A stretch of DNA of 33,592 nucleotides from Gemmatimonadota bacterium (GCA_016218305.1 JACREJ010000068.1:1-33592), one strand, 5' to 3'. Positions 9,380 through 19,016 are shown, numbered from the stretch's first letter. A program made the numbers and translations. Notes: generated by a model not told the origin, from the sequence alone.

Positions 9380-9883
9380 ATGGCCTCCTCGTTCAGCTTC
9401 GACGTCACGACTGGTGTTGACCTCCAGGAAGTCGACAATGCCGTCAACCAGGCGCAGAAGGAGTCGGCGCAGCGCTACGACTTCAAGGACGCCCGCGTGC
9501 TGACCATCGAGTTCGCGCGCGCCGAGGGCGTCATTCGGCTGCACACCGATCACGACATGCGGATGCGGGCGCTCTTCGACATCGTCCAGTCCAAGCTGAT
9601 CAAGCGCGGCGTGCCGGTGAAGAACCTCGAGGTGGGCGACAACGTCCCCGCCGGCAACGACACGCTGAAGAAGGAGATCACGCTCAAGCAGGCGCTCGAC
9701 ACCGAGACGGCCAAGAAGGTCGCGGCCGCCATCAAGGAGGCGAAGCTCAAGAAGATCCAGGCTTCCATCCAGGGCGACCAGGTGCGCATCAGCGGCACCG
9801 ACAAGGACACCCTGCAGGAGGCCATGGCCCTGCTGCGCCGCGGCGACTACGGCGTCGATCTCAAGTTCGGGAACTACCGTTGA
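9380..9883 (+). CDS. yajQ: YajQ-family nucleotide-binding protein
   Basis: The product is a 167-aa member of the YajQ (UPF0234/DUF520) family, small cytoplasmic proteins with two ferredoxin-like halves. Some members are reported to bind cyclic di-GMP and modulate transcription factors. Typical text runs from ASSFSFDV at the start, through VNQAQKESAQRYDFKD, to KLIKRGVPVKNLEV and the ending GVDLKFGNYR. ATG 9380 gives the normal family length; an in-frame start further upstream at 9287 would translate the leader repeat and is rejected. The stop overlaps the rimO start. The window also encodes a GGDEF and an HD-GYP protein, so a cyclic di-GMP effector role is plausible but not shown. Confidence 0.93.
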   Translation: MASSFSFDVTTGVDLQEVDNAVNQAQKESAQRYDFKDARVLTIEFARAEGVIRLHTDHDMRMRALFDIVQSKLIKRGVPVKNLEVGDNVPAGNDTLKKEITLKQALDTETAKKVAAAIKEAKLKKIQASIQGDQVRISGTDKDTLQEAMALLRRGDYGVDLKFGNYR

Positions 9884-11262
9884 AGTTTGCCGTCGTCACC
9901 CTCGGCTGCGACAAGAACACCGTAGACAGCGAGCGCTACGTGGCGGAGCTGCGCGCGCACGGCGGTGAACCGGTGGAGGCGCTGGCCGACGCGGAGCTGA
10001 TCGTCGTCAACACCTGCGGGTTCATTGACGCCGCCAAGAAGGAATCGCTCGATGCCATCATCGAGGCCGCGGACCGCAAGGGCGACGGCGTCTGCCAGAC
10101 CGTGGTGGCGGTGGGATGCATGGTGGAGCGCCACAAGGCGGAGATGCAGGCCGCGCTCCCCGAGGTGGACCTCTTCCTCGGCGCGTCGGAGACCGACCGG
10201 CTGGCGGTGGAGCTGCACGCGCGCGGCCTCATCGGCGATCCGGAGACGCTGCATCCCGGCGTGCGCCTGTACACGGGCGACACCCCGTGGGTGCGGTATC
10301 TCAAGCTGAGCGAGGGGTGCGACCACGGATGCGCCTTCTGTGCGATTCCCCTGATGCGCGGCAAGCACCGGTCGTTCGCGCTGGATGACATCGTGCGCGA
10401 AGCACAGTTGCTGGAGATGCAGGGCGCGCGCGAGGTGAACCTCGTGGCGCAGGACCTCGCGCACTACGGCCGCGACCGCCGCGACGGCGTGCGACTGCCG
10501 GAGGTCCTGCGCGCGCTGGTGCGCGAGACCTCCATTCCGTGGATCCGCAACATGTACCTCTACTCGGCCGGCATCACGCCCCCGCTGCTGGAGGTCATCG
10601 CCAACGAACCGCGCATCGTGCCGTATCTCGACATGCCAATCCAGCACGCCTCGGACACCGTGCTCGAACGCATGCGCCGCCCGGAGCGGCAGAAGAGCAT
10701 CCGCGAAAAGGTGGCGCGCTTCCGCGAAGCCGTGCCCGGCGTCGCGATTCGCACCACCTGCATCGTCGGGTTCCCGGGCGAAACCGACGAGGACTTCGCC
10801 CAGCTGCTCGACTTCCTCACCGAGATCGAGTTCGAGCGCGTGGGCGCCTTCACGTATTCGCCGCAGCAGGGGACGCGTGCGGCCGAGATGGTGGACGACG
10901 TGCCGGACGGCGTGAAGCGCGAGCGGCTGGAGCGTGTGCAGGAACTCCAGCGGCACATCACCGCGGAGCGCTACGAGTCCCGCGTCGGCGCGCGCGCCCG
11001 CGTGCTGGTGCAGGAGTCGGCGGCCGGCGAGCATCCGGCGTCGGGGCGCCTGCCGTGGCAGGCGGATGACATCGACGGCATTACGTGGCTCGACGGTGAC
11101 GCGCCGGCGGGACGCTTCGCCGAGGTGGAGGTGATGGAGGTCGTATATGACTACGACTTCAAGGCGCGCGTGATCGGCGTGGACGAGGCGCCGGCGCCAC
11201 GGGCGGCGGCGGGGCGCGCCCTCCCCGTGATGTCGTCGAGCGTCGGGAGCTACGGCCGCTGA
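9880..11262 (+). CDS. rimO: Ribosomal protein S12 methylthiotransferase RimO
   Basis: Radical-SAM methylthiotransferase that modifies an aspartate of ribosomal protein S12. The product is 460 aa. The N-terminal methylthiotransferase domain has the three cluster cysteines Cys10 (TLGCDKN), Cys46 (NTCGFID) and Cys80 (VGCMVERH). The radical-SAM cluster CDHGCAFC follows (Cys147, Cys151, Cys154), then TTCIVGFPGETDEDF. A TRAM-like C-terminal domain follows, and a roughly 30-residue Ala/Pro-rich tail makes it longer than usual. LGCDKNTVDSE and RSFALDDIVREA fit RimO better than MiaB. The start is TTG 9880, overlapping the yajQ stop as TTGA, and alignment to the family begins right there. Confidence 0.94.
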   Translation: MKFAVVTLGCDKNTVDSERYVAELRAHGGEPVEALADAELIVVNTCGFIDAAKKESLDAIIEAADRKGDGVCQTVVAVGCMVERHKAEMQAALPEVDLFLGASETDRLAVELHARGLIGDPETLHPGVRLYTGDTPWVRYLKLSEGCDHGCAFCAIPLMRGKHRSFALDDIVREAQLLEMQGAREVNLVAQDLAHYGRDRRDGVRLPEVLRALVRETSIPWIRNMYLYSAGITPPLLEVIANEPRIVPYLDMPIQHASDTVLERMRRPERQKSIREKVARFREAVPGVAIRTTCIVGFPGETDEDFAQLLDFLTEIEFERVGAFTYSPQQGTRAAEMVDDVPDGVKRERLERVQELQRHITAERYESRVGARARVLVQESAAGEHPASGRLPWQADDIDGITWLDGDAPAGRFAEVEVMEVVYDYDFKARVIGVDEAPAPRAAAGRALPVMSSSVGSYGR

Positions 11263-12635
11263 TGTGGCGCCGCCTGGCGGCCGGGGCCGCGCTCGTGCTC
11301 ATCGGGGCCTGCGTCACGACGCGGCTCGGTGTGCCGACGGAGGAAGAGCCCATTCGCGTGATCGGCCTGCCGCCGTCGAAGTCTGACACGCTGCCCGCTC
11401 CGGTGGCGCGGCCCGAGGAGATGCCCCGCGACGAGGCGCCGGACTTCCGCCGGGAGGGCGATCGCGACGTGCGGGTCTCGCTCGCCAACGCCGTGGAGTC
11501 CCCCGGCATTGCCGCCACCGGCGCCTGGCGCCTGTTTGATGAGCGGGAGAGCGTGCTGGTGCGCGGCCGTCCCGGCGAGGGGTGGACGTTGGAACTCAGC
11601 GACCGCCGGTTGCGCGCGGTCCGCACCGACGGCTTCGCGACGGCGTGGAGACCCGTGCCGCTCGTCCTGCGCGCCGATCGCGCCGATGAGTTCGTGCTGT
11701 TCAACGGCAAGCGCTATCGCGGCGTGCTGCGCTTTCACGCGGCCGACGACGGCGTGCGCGTGATGGTGGTCAACGGGCTCGGCGTGGAGCAGTACCTGCG
11801 CGGCGTCGTGCCGCTCGAGATTGGCGGGCGCACCGCGGCGGAGGCGGCGGCCGTGGAAGCGCAGGCGGTGGCGGCGCGCTCGTACACGTACGTGCGCCTG
11901 GCTGCGGCGGGCGGACGCGCGGCGCGGCACGTCAACTACGACCTCGTGGCCGGCACGTCGGACCAGGTGTACGGCGGCGTGGACGCCGAGCGCGCGTTCA
12001 GCGATGCGGCCGTCGCGCGGACGTCCGGTTTGGTGCTCAAGTACGGCGGACGCACGGTGGATGCGCCCTACTCGGCGTCTTGCGGCGGCGAGACCGCGAG
12101 CGCCGACGAAGTCTGGCGCACCGGCGCCCAGGGGTACCTGCGGCGCGTGAGCGACCGCATTCCCGGCACGCAGCGCTACTACTGCGATCCGGCCCCGCGC
12201 TTTGCGTGGACGCGCACCCTCGAGTCGGCGGAGCTGGACGCGGCGCTGCGCCAGTACCTGCGCAGCTACGTCAGCGTTCCCGCCGCGGGACCCGGGCACG
12301 CCACCAGCGTGACGGTCGAGGCGCGCACGCCAACCGGGCGCGTCGGTGCGATGCGAATCGAGACGGAGACCGGCCGTTACACGCTGCGCGGGAACGACGT
12401 GCGGTATGTGCTGCGACCGCCCGGTGGCGAGATCCTGAACAGCACCTATTTTTCGCTCGAACCCGAGCACGGCCCGGGCGGCTCGCTGCGGCGGCTCGTC
12501 ATCCGCGGCAACGGATGGGGCCACGGCATCGGCATGTGCCAGTGGGGAGCGATCGGCCGCGCGCGCGCCGGGCAGGATTTCCGCACCATCTTGCGCACGT
12601 ATTACCCGGGCACCGACCTCGGCCCGGCCAGCTGA
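11262..12635 (+). CDS. SpoIID/LytB-domain lipoprotein
   Basis: The product is 457 aa. Residues 1-20 are a lipoprotein signal peptide with lipobox LIGAC. After a Pro/Glu-rich linker and a beta-rich part (about 80-160), residues about 165-440 form a SpoIID/LytB-type domain: VEQYLRGVVPLEIG, EAQAVAARSYTYVRL, TSDQVYGG, SASCGGETASADEVW and NGWGHGIGMCQWGA. In spore-formers SpoIID is a lytic transglycosylase acting on peptidoglycan denuded of stem peptides, while LytB is an amidase modifier. In this apparently non-sporulating organism a role in cell-wall turnover at the outer or inner membrane is inferred. Its ATG overlaps the rimO stop (TGATG). Confidence 0.9.
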   Translation: MWRRLAAGAALVLIGACVTTRLGVPTEEEPIRVIGLPPSKSDTLPAPVARPEEMPRDEAPDFRREGDRDVRVSLANAVESPGIAATGAWRLFDERESVLVRGRPGEGWTLELSDRRLRAVRTDGFATAWRPVPLVLRADRADEFVLFNGKRYRGVLRFHAADDGVRVMVVNGLGVEQYLRGVVPLEIGGRTAAEAAAVEAQAVAARSYTYVRLAAAGGRAARHVNYDLVAGTSDQVYGGVDAERAFSDAAVARTSGLVLKYGGRTVDAPYSASCGGETASADEVWRTGAQGYLRRVSDRIPGTQRYYCDPAPRFAWTRTLESAELDAALRQYLRSYVSVPAAGPGHATSVTVEARTPTGRVGAMRIETETGRYTLRGNDVRYVLRPPGGEILNSTYFSLEPEHGPGGSLRRLVIRGNGWGHGIGMCQWGAIGRARAGQDFRTILRTYYPGTDLGPAS

Positions 12636-12643
12636 CTCCGACC

Positions 12644-13951
12644 ATGAGCTCCAGACGTCTCGTGAACGCCACCCGCGCCGCCCTCGCCCTGCTTTTCGCC
12701 GTCGCCAACGCGCTGCCGTCGCAGGCGCCGCCGCCGGCGGCCGTGAGTGCTGACACCGTAGCGGCGCAGCGCCTGCAAGTGTCCCTGCTCACCTTCGGGC
12801 AGGGAACGGCCGTCTTCGAGCGGTTCGGGCACAACGCCATCCGCATCCACGATCCGCTGATCGCGCTCGACATCAGCTGGAACTGGGGGATGTTCTCGTT
12901 TGACGAGCCCAACTTCCTGGGCCGGTTCCTGAGCGGCACGTCGCGCTACTGGGTCGAGGGCTTTGGGACGGTGCCGCTGCTCGCCTACTATCAGGAGAAC
13001 GACCGCCACACGGTGGAGCAGGTGCTGAACCTCAGCGCGGCGCAGAAGCTGGAGCTGCTGCGGTTCGTGCGCTGGAACGAGCTCGAGGAGAACAAGTACT
13101 ACGCGTACGACTACTTCCGCGACAACTGCTCGACGCGCGTGCGGGATGCGCTGGACCGCGTGCTCGGAGGCACCCTCAAGCGCGCGTGGAGCGATTCGCT
13201 GAGCACGTACACATTCCGCAGCGAGGCGCTGCGGCTCACCGAGGGCACGCCGCTCAGCCGACTGGGCATCGACATCGCGCTTGGGCCTCCGGCCGACCGC
13301 CGCATGACGGCTTGGGAAGAGATGTACGTCCCGATGCGCCTCCGCGACCGTATCCGCGGCCTCACGGTGCCAGGCCCCGGCGGCGCGCCCGTGCCGCTCG
13401 TCACGAGTGAGCGCGTGGTCTTCGCCTCGCTGCGCGACCCAGAAGCGGCCGCGCCGAGTGCGCTGCCCGGTCTCTATGTGGTCGTGGTACTCGGGACGCT
13501 CGTGCCGCTCGCCCTCTTCGGCGGCCTGGCGTTCCTGAGTGCGCTGCGCGGCCGGTGGCCCGGTGCGCAGCGGATCTCACGGTTCGCCATCGCCGGCATC
13601 GCGGCAGTGTGGTACGCCGCCACGGGCCTCATCGGGCTCGCCGTGATCTTCATGGAGCTCTTCTCGAAGCACGTCTTCTGGTACGGCAACTGGAACGTGC
13701 TCCTGCTCTCCCCGCTGGGGCTCGCGGCCGCGTGGTTCGTGCCGCGTGCGATCGTCGGCGGGCGCGGCGCGCGCGCCGCGCGCTGGCTCGCCGGCCTCTG
13801 CGGTGCAGGCGCGCTCAGCGCGCTCGGCCTCTCGGTGTCGGGGGCGATCGGCCAGTCCACCGGGGCGGTCGTTGTGGCCTTCGCGCCGGCCACGATGTAC
13901 CTGGCGCTGCTGGTGCCGGCGCTGACGCTCATCCGGCCGGCGCGGACGTGA
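12644..13951 (+). CDS. DUF4105 (Lnb-N-like) membrane protein
   Basis: The product is 435 aa. An N-terminal signal peptide (about 1-28, ending near NALPSQA) precedes a periplasmic domain at about 40-220. Its text (LLTFGQGTAVFERFGHNAIRI, NWGMFSFDEPNFLGRFL, YDYFRDNCSTRVRDAL) matches the DUF4105/Lnb N-terminal domain pattern, including the conserved His and Asn-Cys-Ser. The C-terminal part (about 275-430) holds about five hydrophobic segments. The biochemical role of the family is not established to my knowledge; the Cys/His pair suggests a papain-like fold, which is inference. It starts 8 nt after the SpoIID-like gene, and hyuA overlaps its end, so it belongs to the same operon. Confidence 0.82.
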   Translation: MSSRRLVNATRAALALLFAVANALPSQAPPPAAVSADTVAAQRLQVSLLTFGQGTAVFERFGHNAIRIHDPLIALDISWNWGMFSFDEPNFLGRFLSGTSRYWVEGFGTVPLLAYYQENDRHTVEQVLNLSAAQKLELLRFVRWNELEENKYYAYDYFRDNCSTRVRDALDRVLGGTLKRAWSDSLSTYTFRSEALRLTEGTPLSRLGIDIALGPPADRRMTAWEEMYVPMRLRDRIRGLTVPGPGGAPVPLVTSERVVFASLRDPEAAAPSALPGLYVVVVLGTLVPLALFGGLAFLSALRGRWPGAQRISRFAIAGIAAVWYAATGLIGLAVIFMELFSKHVFWYGNWNVLLLSPLGLAAAWFVPRAIVGGRGARAARWLAGLCGAGALSALGLSVSGAIGQSTGAVVVAFAPATMYLALLVPALTLIRPART

Positions 13952-15867
13952 CGCACGCCGTCGGCATTGATGTCGGCGGAACGTTCACCGACCTCGCCGC
14001 GATAACGGACGACGGGCGTGTGGTGGCCCGCAAAGTGCTCAGCACACCCGCCGACCAGAGCGAGGGCGTCGCTGCCGCGCTCGACGCCTTCGCGGCGGCG
14101 CCCGGCGCCATCGGGCGCATCGCCCACGGGACGACGGTGGTGACCAACCTCCTCCTCGAGCGGCGCGGGGCGCGCGTGGTGCTCTGCGCCACCGAGGGGG
14201 CCACGGATCTCCTGGAGCTTCGCCGGCAGGAACGCGCCTCCCTCTATAACCTGTCGGCGCATCACCCGGCGCCGCTCGTCGCGCCCGCCGATGTCGTCGC
14301 CGTGCGCGAGCGCCGCGAACCCGAGGGCGTGCGCGTCGCGCTCACTGACTCAGAAATCGCGCGCGTGGTCGACGAAGTGAAGGCGCGCGCCCCGCAGGTG
14401 GTGGTGATCGCGCTGCTGCACGCGTACGCCGACGGCGCCCATGAGGTGCGGCTCGCTCAAGCGCTGGAAGCCGCGCTCCCGGGTACGGAGATCATCTGCG
14501 CGCACCACGTGCTTCCCGAGATCCGCGAATACGAGCGGACGGCGACGGCCGTGGCCGAGGGCTACGCCCGGCCCGCTGTTGCGAAGTACCTCGCGCGGCT
14601 CGGCCAGGCCGTCGGCGCACGCGGACATCCGGCTCCGAGCGTGATGACGTCGGGTGGCGGCATGCGCACCGCCGCCGAGGCGGCGCGCGCGGCCGCGTCG
14701 CTCGCCCTCTCTGGGCCGGCGGGCGGCGTGGTGGGAGCGGCGGCCGTGCTACGCGCCGCGGGCTTCGACCGGGCGCTCACGATCGACATTGGCGGCACGA
14801 GCGCCGACGCGGGGCTCATCCTCGACGGCGAGCCGCTCGTCGAGTCGGGCGGCGATGTGGCGGGCGTGCCGATCGCGTTGCCGCGCGTGCTCGTGGACAC
14901 GGTGTCGGCCGGCGGTGGTTCCATTGGGTGGATGGACGACGGCGGTGCGCTGCGGGTGGGACCGCGCAGCGCCGGCGCCGTGCCCGGACCCGCGGCCTTC
15001 GGTCGCGGCGGCGAGCTGCCCACCGTGACCGACGCAAACCTCGTGCTCGGCCGCATCGTGGCGCACCGCATGAGCGGCGGCGTGCGTCTGGATGTAGCGG
15101 CGGCGAGGCGCGCGGTGGCGTCGCTCGGCGCACAACTTGGGGCGCCACTCGAGCGCACGGCCCAGGCAATGGTGAACATTGCCGACGCCGAAATGGCGCG
15201 CGCCCTGCGGCGCGTGAGCGTGGACCGCGGCGTGGACCCGCGCAGCTGCGTGCTGATGGCGTTCGGCGGCGGTGGCCCGCTGCACGCCTGCGCGCTTGCC
15301 GACCTCATCGGCGCCACGCGCGTGCTCGTGCCGCCGCACGCTGGCGTCCTGAGCGCCCTCGGCCTCGCGATGGCGCCGGAGCGCCGTGAGGCCGCCGCCA
15401 GCGTGATGGAGCGTACGGCGCGGCTCGACGCGACGCACATCCGAGTGCTCACGGAGCGGCTGGCCGCGGAAGTGGAAGGCGCCGTGCGGGCGTGGACGAC
15501 ACGCACGCGCTACGTGGGGCAGGGCTACGAGCTCGACGTGCCGTGCACCCCGGGCGAGGATGGCGCGACCATCGCCGCCCGGTTCGTGGAGCGGCACAGC
15601 GCGCGCTACGGTTTTGTGCTCGACCGGGACGTGGAAGTGGTGTCCATGCGCCATACGGCGAGTTCCCGCGCGGAGACGGTGCGCTTCGGGCGGCAGGGTG
15701 CGTCGTCGTGGAACGACCGCGACCTCCTGGACGACGGCGCGACGTGCTCGGCGGTCGTGCCGGGCGAGGCTGTGGTCACGCTGCCGGACGCAACACTGTT
15801 CGTCGCGCCGGGGTGGCGAGCCCGGGCGCTGGAGATCGGCGGCTGGCTGATGGAGCGTGCGTCATGA
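13948..15867 (+). CDS. hyuA: Hydantoinase/oxoprolinase family protein, subunit A
   Basis: The product is 639 aa, similar to N-methylhydantoinase A and the N-terminal half of 5-oxoprolinase. The family couples ATP hydrolysis to opening of cyclic amides or to carboxylation. Seen: the acetate-kinase-like phosphate loop VGIDVGGTFTDLAAI at the very N-terminus, AHGTTVVTNLLLER, LSGPAGGVVGA, TIDIGGTSADAGLI and the late FGGGGPLHACALA. GTG 13948 overlaps the previous stop (GTGA) and lets the phosphate loop begin at the usual distance from the N-terminus. It pairs with hyuB immediately downstream, the normal subunit order. Substrate is open: hydantoin, 5-oxoproline or a related cyclic amide. Confidence 0.92.
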   Translation: MTHAVGIDVGGTFTDLAAITDDGRVVARKVLSTPADQSEGVAAALDAFAAAPGAIGRIAHGTTVVTNLLLERRGARVVLCATEGATDLLELRRQERASLYNLSAHHPAPLVAPADVVAVRERREPEGVRVALTDSEIARVVDEVKARAPQVVVIALLHAYADGAHEVRLAQALEAALPGTEIICAHHVLPEIREYERTATAVAEGYARPAVAKYLARLGQAVGARGHPAPSVMTSGGGMRTAAEAARAAASLALSGPAGGVVGAAAVLRAAGFDRALTIDIGGTSADAGLILDGEPLVESGGDVAGVPIALPRVLVDTVSAGGGSIGWMDDGGALRVGPRSAGAVPGPAAFGRGGELPTVTDANLVLGRIVAHRMSGGVRLDVAAARRAVASLGAQLGAPLERTAQAMVNIADAEMARALRRVSVDRGVDPRSCVLMAFGGGGPLHACALADLIGATRVLVPPHAGVLSALGLAMAPERREAAASVMERTARLDATHIRVLTERLAAEVEGAVRAWTTRTRYVGQGYELDVPCTPGEDGATIAARFVERHSARYGFVLDRDVEVVSMRHTASSRAETVRFGRQGASSWNDRDLLDDGATCSAVVPGEAVVTLPDATLFVAPGWRARALEIGGWLMERAS

Positions 15868-15896
15868 GCGCGCGCCGCTCGCAGGAGGCGCCGTGA
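15864..15896 (+). other. 10-codon mini-ORF bridging hyuA and hyuB
   Basis: ATG 15864 overlaps the hyuA stop as ATGA. Ten codons ([10 protein letters not shown]) follow, ending at TGA 15894-15896, which overlaps the hyuB GTG start as GTGA. The AGGAGG ribosome-binding site of hyuB (15883-15888) lies inside it. It has the same architecture as 1655-1699 and is probably relevant only as a ribosome relay, if at all. Confidence 0.25.
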
Positions 15897-17419
15897 GTGG
15901 CTTTGATCCGCTGGCCATTCGCGTCTTCGCGTCGAGCGTGGCGATGATCGCCGAGGAGATGGGTGCCGTTCTCACCCGCGGCTCGCTGTCGCCCAACATC
16001 CGCGAACGGCGCGACGCCTCGTGCGCGCTCTTCGACGCCGACGGCCGCATGATCGCCCAGGCAGCGCATATCCCCGTGCACCTGGGGGCCATGCCGGAGG
16101 CGGTGCGCGCGGTGCGCGACCGCGGTCCCGCTGCCGGCGACGTCTGGCTGCTCAATGATCCCTATCACGGTGGCTCGCACCTGCCCGACCTCACGCTGGT
16201 CGAGGCGATCGCCGAGGAGGGGCGCATCGTGGGTTATGCGGCCGTGCGCGCCCATCACGCCGACGTCGGCGGCATGAGTCCCGGTTCCATGCCCTTCGGG
16301 GCCACGGAACTCGTGCAGGAGGGGCTGGTGCTCCCACCGGTGCGTCTTGCTCCCGGCGGCATGCTCGACGAATCACTCCTCGCGCTTGTGCTGGCCAACG
16401 TGCGCACACCCTCCGAGCGGCGCGGCGACCTCGCCGCGCAGCAGTCGGCCTGCCACGCGGGAGCCGCCGGATGGCGCGCGCTGCGCGCGCGCAGCGGCGC
16501 CGCGCATGTCGAGGCTGGCGCGTCGGCCCTGCTCGATTACGCCGAGCGTCGTGCCGTCGCGCGCCTGCGCGACCTGGGCGACCTCGACGCCGAGGCCGAG
16601 GACTTCCTGGAGGGCGACGGCGTCACCGACGACCTCGTCCCCGTGCGCGTTCGGCTGCGTGTGCGGGACGGTCGCCTGACCCTCGACTTCCACGGCACGA
16701 GTCCGCGCGTGCGCGGCAACATCAACTGCCCCGTGGCCGTGACGCGCGCCGCCGCGCTCTTCGTGCTGCGATCGCTGCTCGACGACGACGTGCCGACCAA
16801 CGACGGGATCGCGCGGCCCATCGATATCATCACGCCGGACGACTGCTTCATCGCCGCGCGTTGGCCCAGCGCCGTGGCCGCCGGCAACGTGGAGACGTCG
16901 CAACGCATCACCGACCTGCTGTTCGCGGCGCTCGCCAAGGCCGGCGTGGCCGCGCCGGCGCAGGGGCAGGGGACCATGAACAACGTCACCTTCGGCGGCG
17001 CCGGCTGGACGTTTTATGAAACGCTGGGCGGCGGGCAGGGGGCGAGTGACCGCGGCCCGGGGCCCAGCGCCGTCCACGTGGGGATGAGCAATACGCGCAA
17101 CACGCCCATCGAGGCGCTGGAACAGGCGTATCCGATCCGGATCGACGAATACGCGATCCGCCGCGGCTCAGGGGGCAGCGGCCGGAACGCCGGCGGCGAC
17201 GGCGTCGTGCGCCGCTATCGCGTGCTCGAGCGCTGCACGGTGACGCTGCTCTCCGAGCGTCGCGTGCGCGCACCGCGCGGCTCGCACGGCGGCGGCGACG
17301 GTGCCCCGGGGCGCAACCTGCTGAATGGCGCGGCGCTCCCAGCGAAGTGTCGCCGCGAGTTGCAGCCGGGCGACGTACTGACCATCGAGACGCCGGGCGG
17401 CGGGGCGTATGGGGGTTAA
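15893..17419 (+). CDS. hyuB: Hydantoinase/oxoprolinase family protein, subunit B
   Basis: The product is 508 aa, partner of the A subunit. Typical text: [92 protein letters not shown], and the C-terminal [23 protein letters not shown] 15893 is chosen because AGGAGG (15883-15888) sits 4 nt before it and the protein then starts at the family's conserved beginning; an in-frame GTG at 15857 lies inside hyuA. At 508 aa it is somewhat short but carries both ends of the domain. The last gene of the 9380-17419 operon, it should form a heteromer with HyuA in the cytoplasm. Confidence 0.92.
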   Translation: MSGFDPLAIRVFASSVAMIAEEMGAVLTRGSLSPNIRERRDASCALFDADGRMIAQAAHIPVHLGAMPEAVRAVRDRGPAAGDVWLLNDPYHGGSHLPDLTLVEAIAEEGRIVGYAAVRAHHADVGGMSPGSMPFGATELVQEGLVLPPVRLAPGGMLDESLLALVLANVRTPSERRGDLAAQQSACHAGAAGWRALRARSGAAHVEAGASALLDYAERRAVARLRDLGDLDAEAEDFLEGDGVTDDLVPVRVRLRVRDGRLTLDFHGTSPRVRGNINCPVAVTRAAALFVLRSLLDDDVPTNDGIARPIDIITPDDCFIAARWPSAVAAGNVETSQRITDLLFAALAKAGVAAPAQGQGTMNNVTFGGAGWTFYETLGGGQGASDRGPGPSAVHVGMSNTRNTPIEALEQAYPIRIDEYAIRRGSGGSGRNAGGDGVVRRYRVLERCTVTLLSERRVRAPRGSHGGGDGAPGRNLLNGAALPAKCRRELQPGDVLTIETPGGGAYGG

Positions 17420-17522
17420 GCCGTCACGCGTGTCTCTGTGATTAACACCCCGTTCCCCTTCTCGCGTGTAGCGCCGCGCCGCCGGTGGTGACAGGTTTGT
17501 CCGACCTCACCAAGCCTCCCCC

Positions 17523-18998
17523 ATGAAGAAGATCATTCTCGCGCTCGCCGGCCTCGGCGTCCTGCTGGCCATCATCGTGGTTGGCAACACGGCACGACTG
17601 GCCGGCGGCGCTGCGTCGTCAGCCGTCGCGCTCGTCCCCGTGCCCGTGGACTCCTCCGGCGCCGTTGGACGCCTGGCCGCCGCCGTGCGCTTCGAGACGG
17701 TCAGCTTCGAGGAGGGGACGCGCGTCCCGGATAGCGCCGCGTTCCGTGCGCTGCACGAGCATCTGCGCGCGAGCTTCCCACTGGTGCACGAGCGCCTCGC
17801 GCGCGAGACGGTCGCCGGGCTCTCGTTGCTCTACACGTGGCGCGGGGCCGACACGACGCTGGCCCCTGTCGTCCTGATGGGGCATCTCGACGTCGTGCCG
17901 GTCATTCCCGGAACCGAGTCGCAGTGGACGCAACCGCCGTTCTCCGGTGCCGTGGCTGACGGCCACATCTGGGGGCGCGGTACGCTCGATGACAAGGTGT
18001 CGGTGCTGGCGGTGCTCGAAGGGGCCGAGGGGGCCCTGCGGGCCGGGTTCCAGCCGAAGCGCACCATCTACTTTGCGTTCGGGCACGACGAGGAAGTGGG
18101 CGGGAGCGGCGCTCGTGCGCTGAAGGCCGCCCTGTTGGCGCGGGGCATGCGGCCGCCGGCGCTCGTGCTCGACGAGGGCGGCGCCCTGCTTCCCGGCTCA
18201 ATGGTGGGCACCAAGGGGACGGTGGCTCTCATCGGCGCCTCGGAGAAGGGGTTCCTGTCGCTTCAGTTGACCGTGAAAGGGGCCGGCGGGCACTCGTCCA
18301 CACCGCCGGCGCACACGGCCATTGGTCGTCTGGCGACGGCCATCACGCGCCTCGAGGGGGCGCCGTTCCCGGCGGTGCTCGACGGACCCAGCCGTGAGAT
18401 GATGAGCCGCCTGCGCGAAGGCATGCCGTACTCCCGACGCATGGCCCTCAGCAACCTCTGGCTCTTCGGTCCGCTCGTCGTGAACGGAATGACGGCCACA
18501 CCGGCCGGCGCCGCGATGCTGCGCACCACGACCGCCGTCACCATCATCGACGGCGGCGTGAAGGCCAACGTGCTGCCCATCGACGCCAGGGCGACGGTCA
18601 ACTTCCGCATCCGTCCCGGCGAGAGCATCGCCAGCGTGACGGAACGGGTGCGCGCCATCGTCGCAGACAGCGCCGTGTCCATCGAGGCCGTCGGGTTCCG
18701 CACGGAGCCGTCGCCGGTCAGCGATGCGTCAGGGGCGGGCTTCGCCGCCGTGGAGCGGTCGCTGCGCGAGGTCTACGCGGCGTCCGAGCTGATCGTGACC
18801 CCGTACCTCGTCATGGGAGGCACGGATGCGCGCAATTGGGCGGACGTCAGCAACCAGACCTTTCGGTTCCTGGCCGTGCCGATGACCGAGGACGCGCTGA
18901 CGCGTGCCCACGGCACCAACGAGCGTGTCAGTCTCGCGGGGTACCTGACGGCCGTGAGGTTCTACGATCGACTGTTGCGCAACACCGACAAACTGTAG
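17523..18998 (+). CDS. M20-family metallopeptidase (PM20D1/carboxypeptidase S-like)
   Basis: The product is 491 aa. An N-terminal signal or anchor (about 3-22) puts the enzyme in the periplasm. The M20 dizinc centre is intact: His121 in MGHLDVVP, bridging Asp156 in GRGTLDDK, catalytic Glu190 and Glu191 in GHDEEVGG. The dimerisation (lid) domain spans about 235-375 (GGHSSTPPAHTAIGR), and a C-terminal GGTDARNW is followed by HGTNERVS carrying the last His. The text is closest to the carboxypeptidase S/PM20D1 group, which acts on peptides or N-acyl amino acids; substrate here is unknown. No Shine-Dalgarno precedes ATG 17523 (leader CAAGCCTCCCCC). It is monocistronic and ends at a strong hairpin. 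Confidence 0.92.
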   Translation: MKKIILALAGLGVLLAIIVVGNTARLAGGAASSAVALVPVPVDSSGAVGRLAAAVRFETVSFEEGTRVPDSAAFRALHEHLRASFPLVHERLARETVAGLSLLYTWRGADTTLAPVVLMGHLDVVPVIPGTESQWTQPPFSGAVADGHIWGRGTLDDKVSVLAVLEGAEGALRAGFQPKRTIYFAFGHDEEVGGSGARALKAALLARGMRPPALVLDEGGALLPGSMVGTKGTVALIGASEKGFLSLQLTVKGAGGHSSTPPAHTAIGRLATAITRLEGAPFPAVLDGPSREMMSRLREGMPYSRRMALSNLWLFGPLVVNGMTATPAGAAMLRTTTAVTIIDGGVKANVLPIDARATVNFRIRPGESIASVTERVRAIVADSAVSIEAVGFRTEPSPVSDASGAGFAAVERSLREVYAASELIVTPYLVMGGTDARNWADVSNQTFRFLAVPMTEDALTRAHGTNERVSLAGYLTAVRFYDRLLRNTDKL

Positions 18999-19016
18999 GC
19001 GCCCCACGACGCAACG

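Noticed and set aside
12080-12643. A long plus-strand frame extending the DUF4105 protein upstream
   Set aside because: It overlaps the SpoIID-like gene in another frame, and its translation there is Arg-rich. The signal peptide at ATG 12644 marks the real start.
17420-17522. GTTAA/TTAAC and TCAC/GTGA inverted words before the M20 gene
   Set aside because: The arms are short with unpaired bases between them, so chance is likely.
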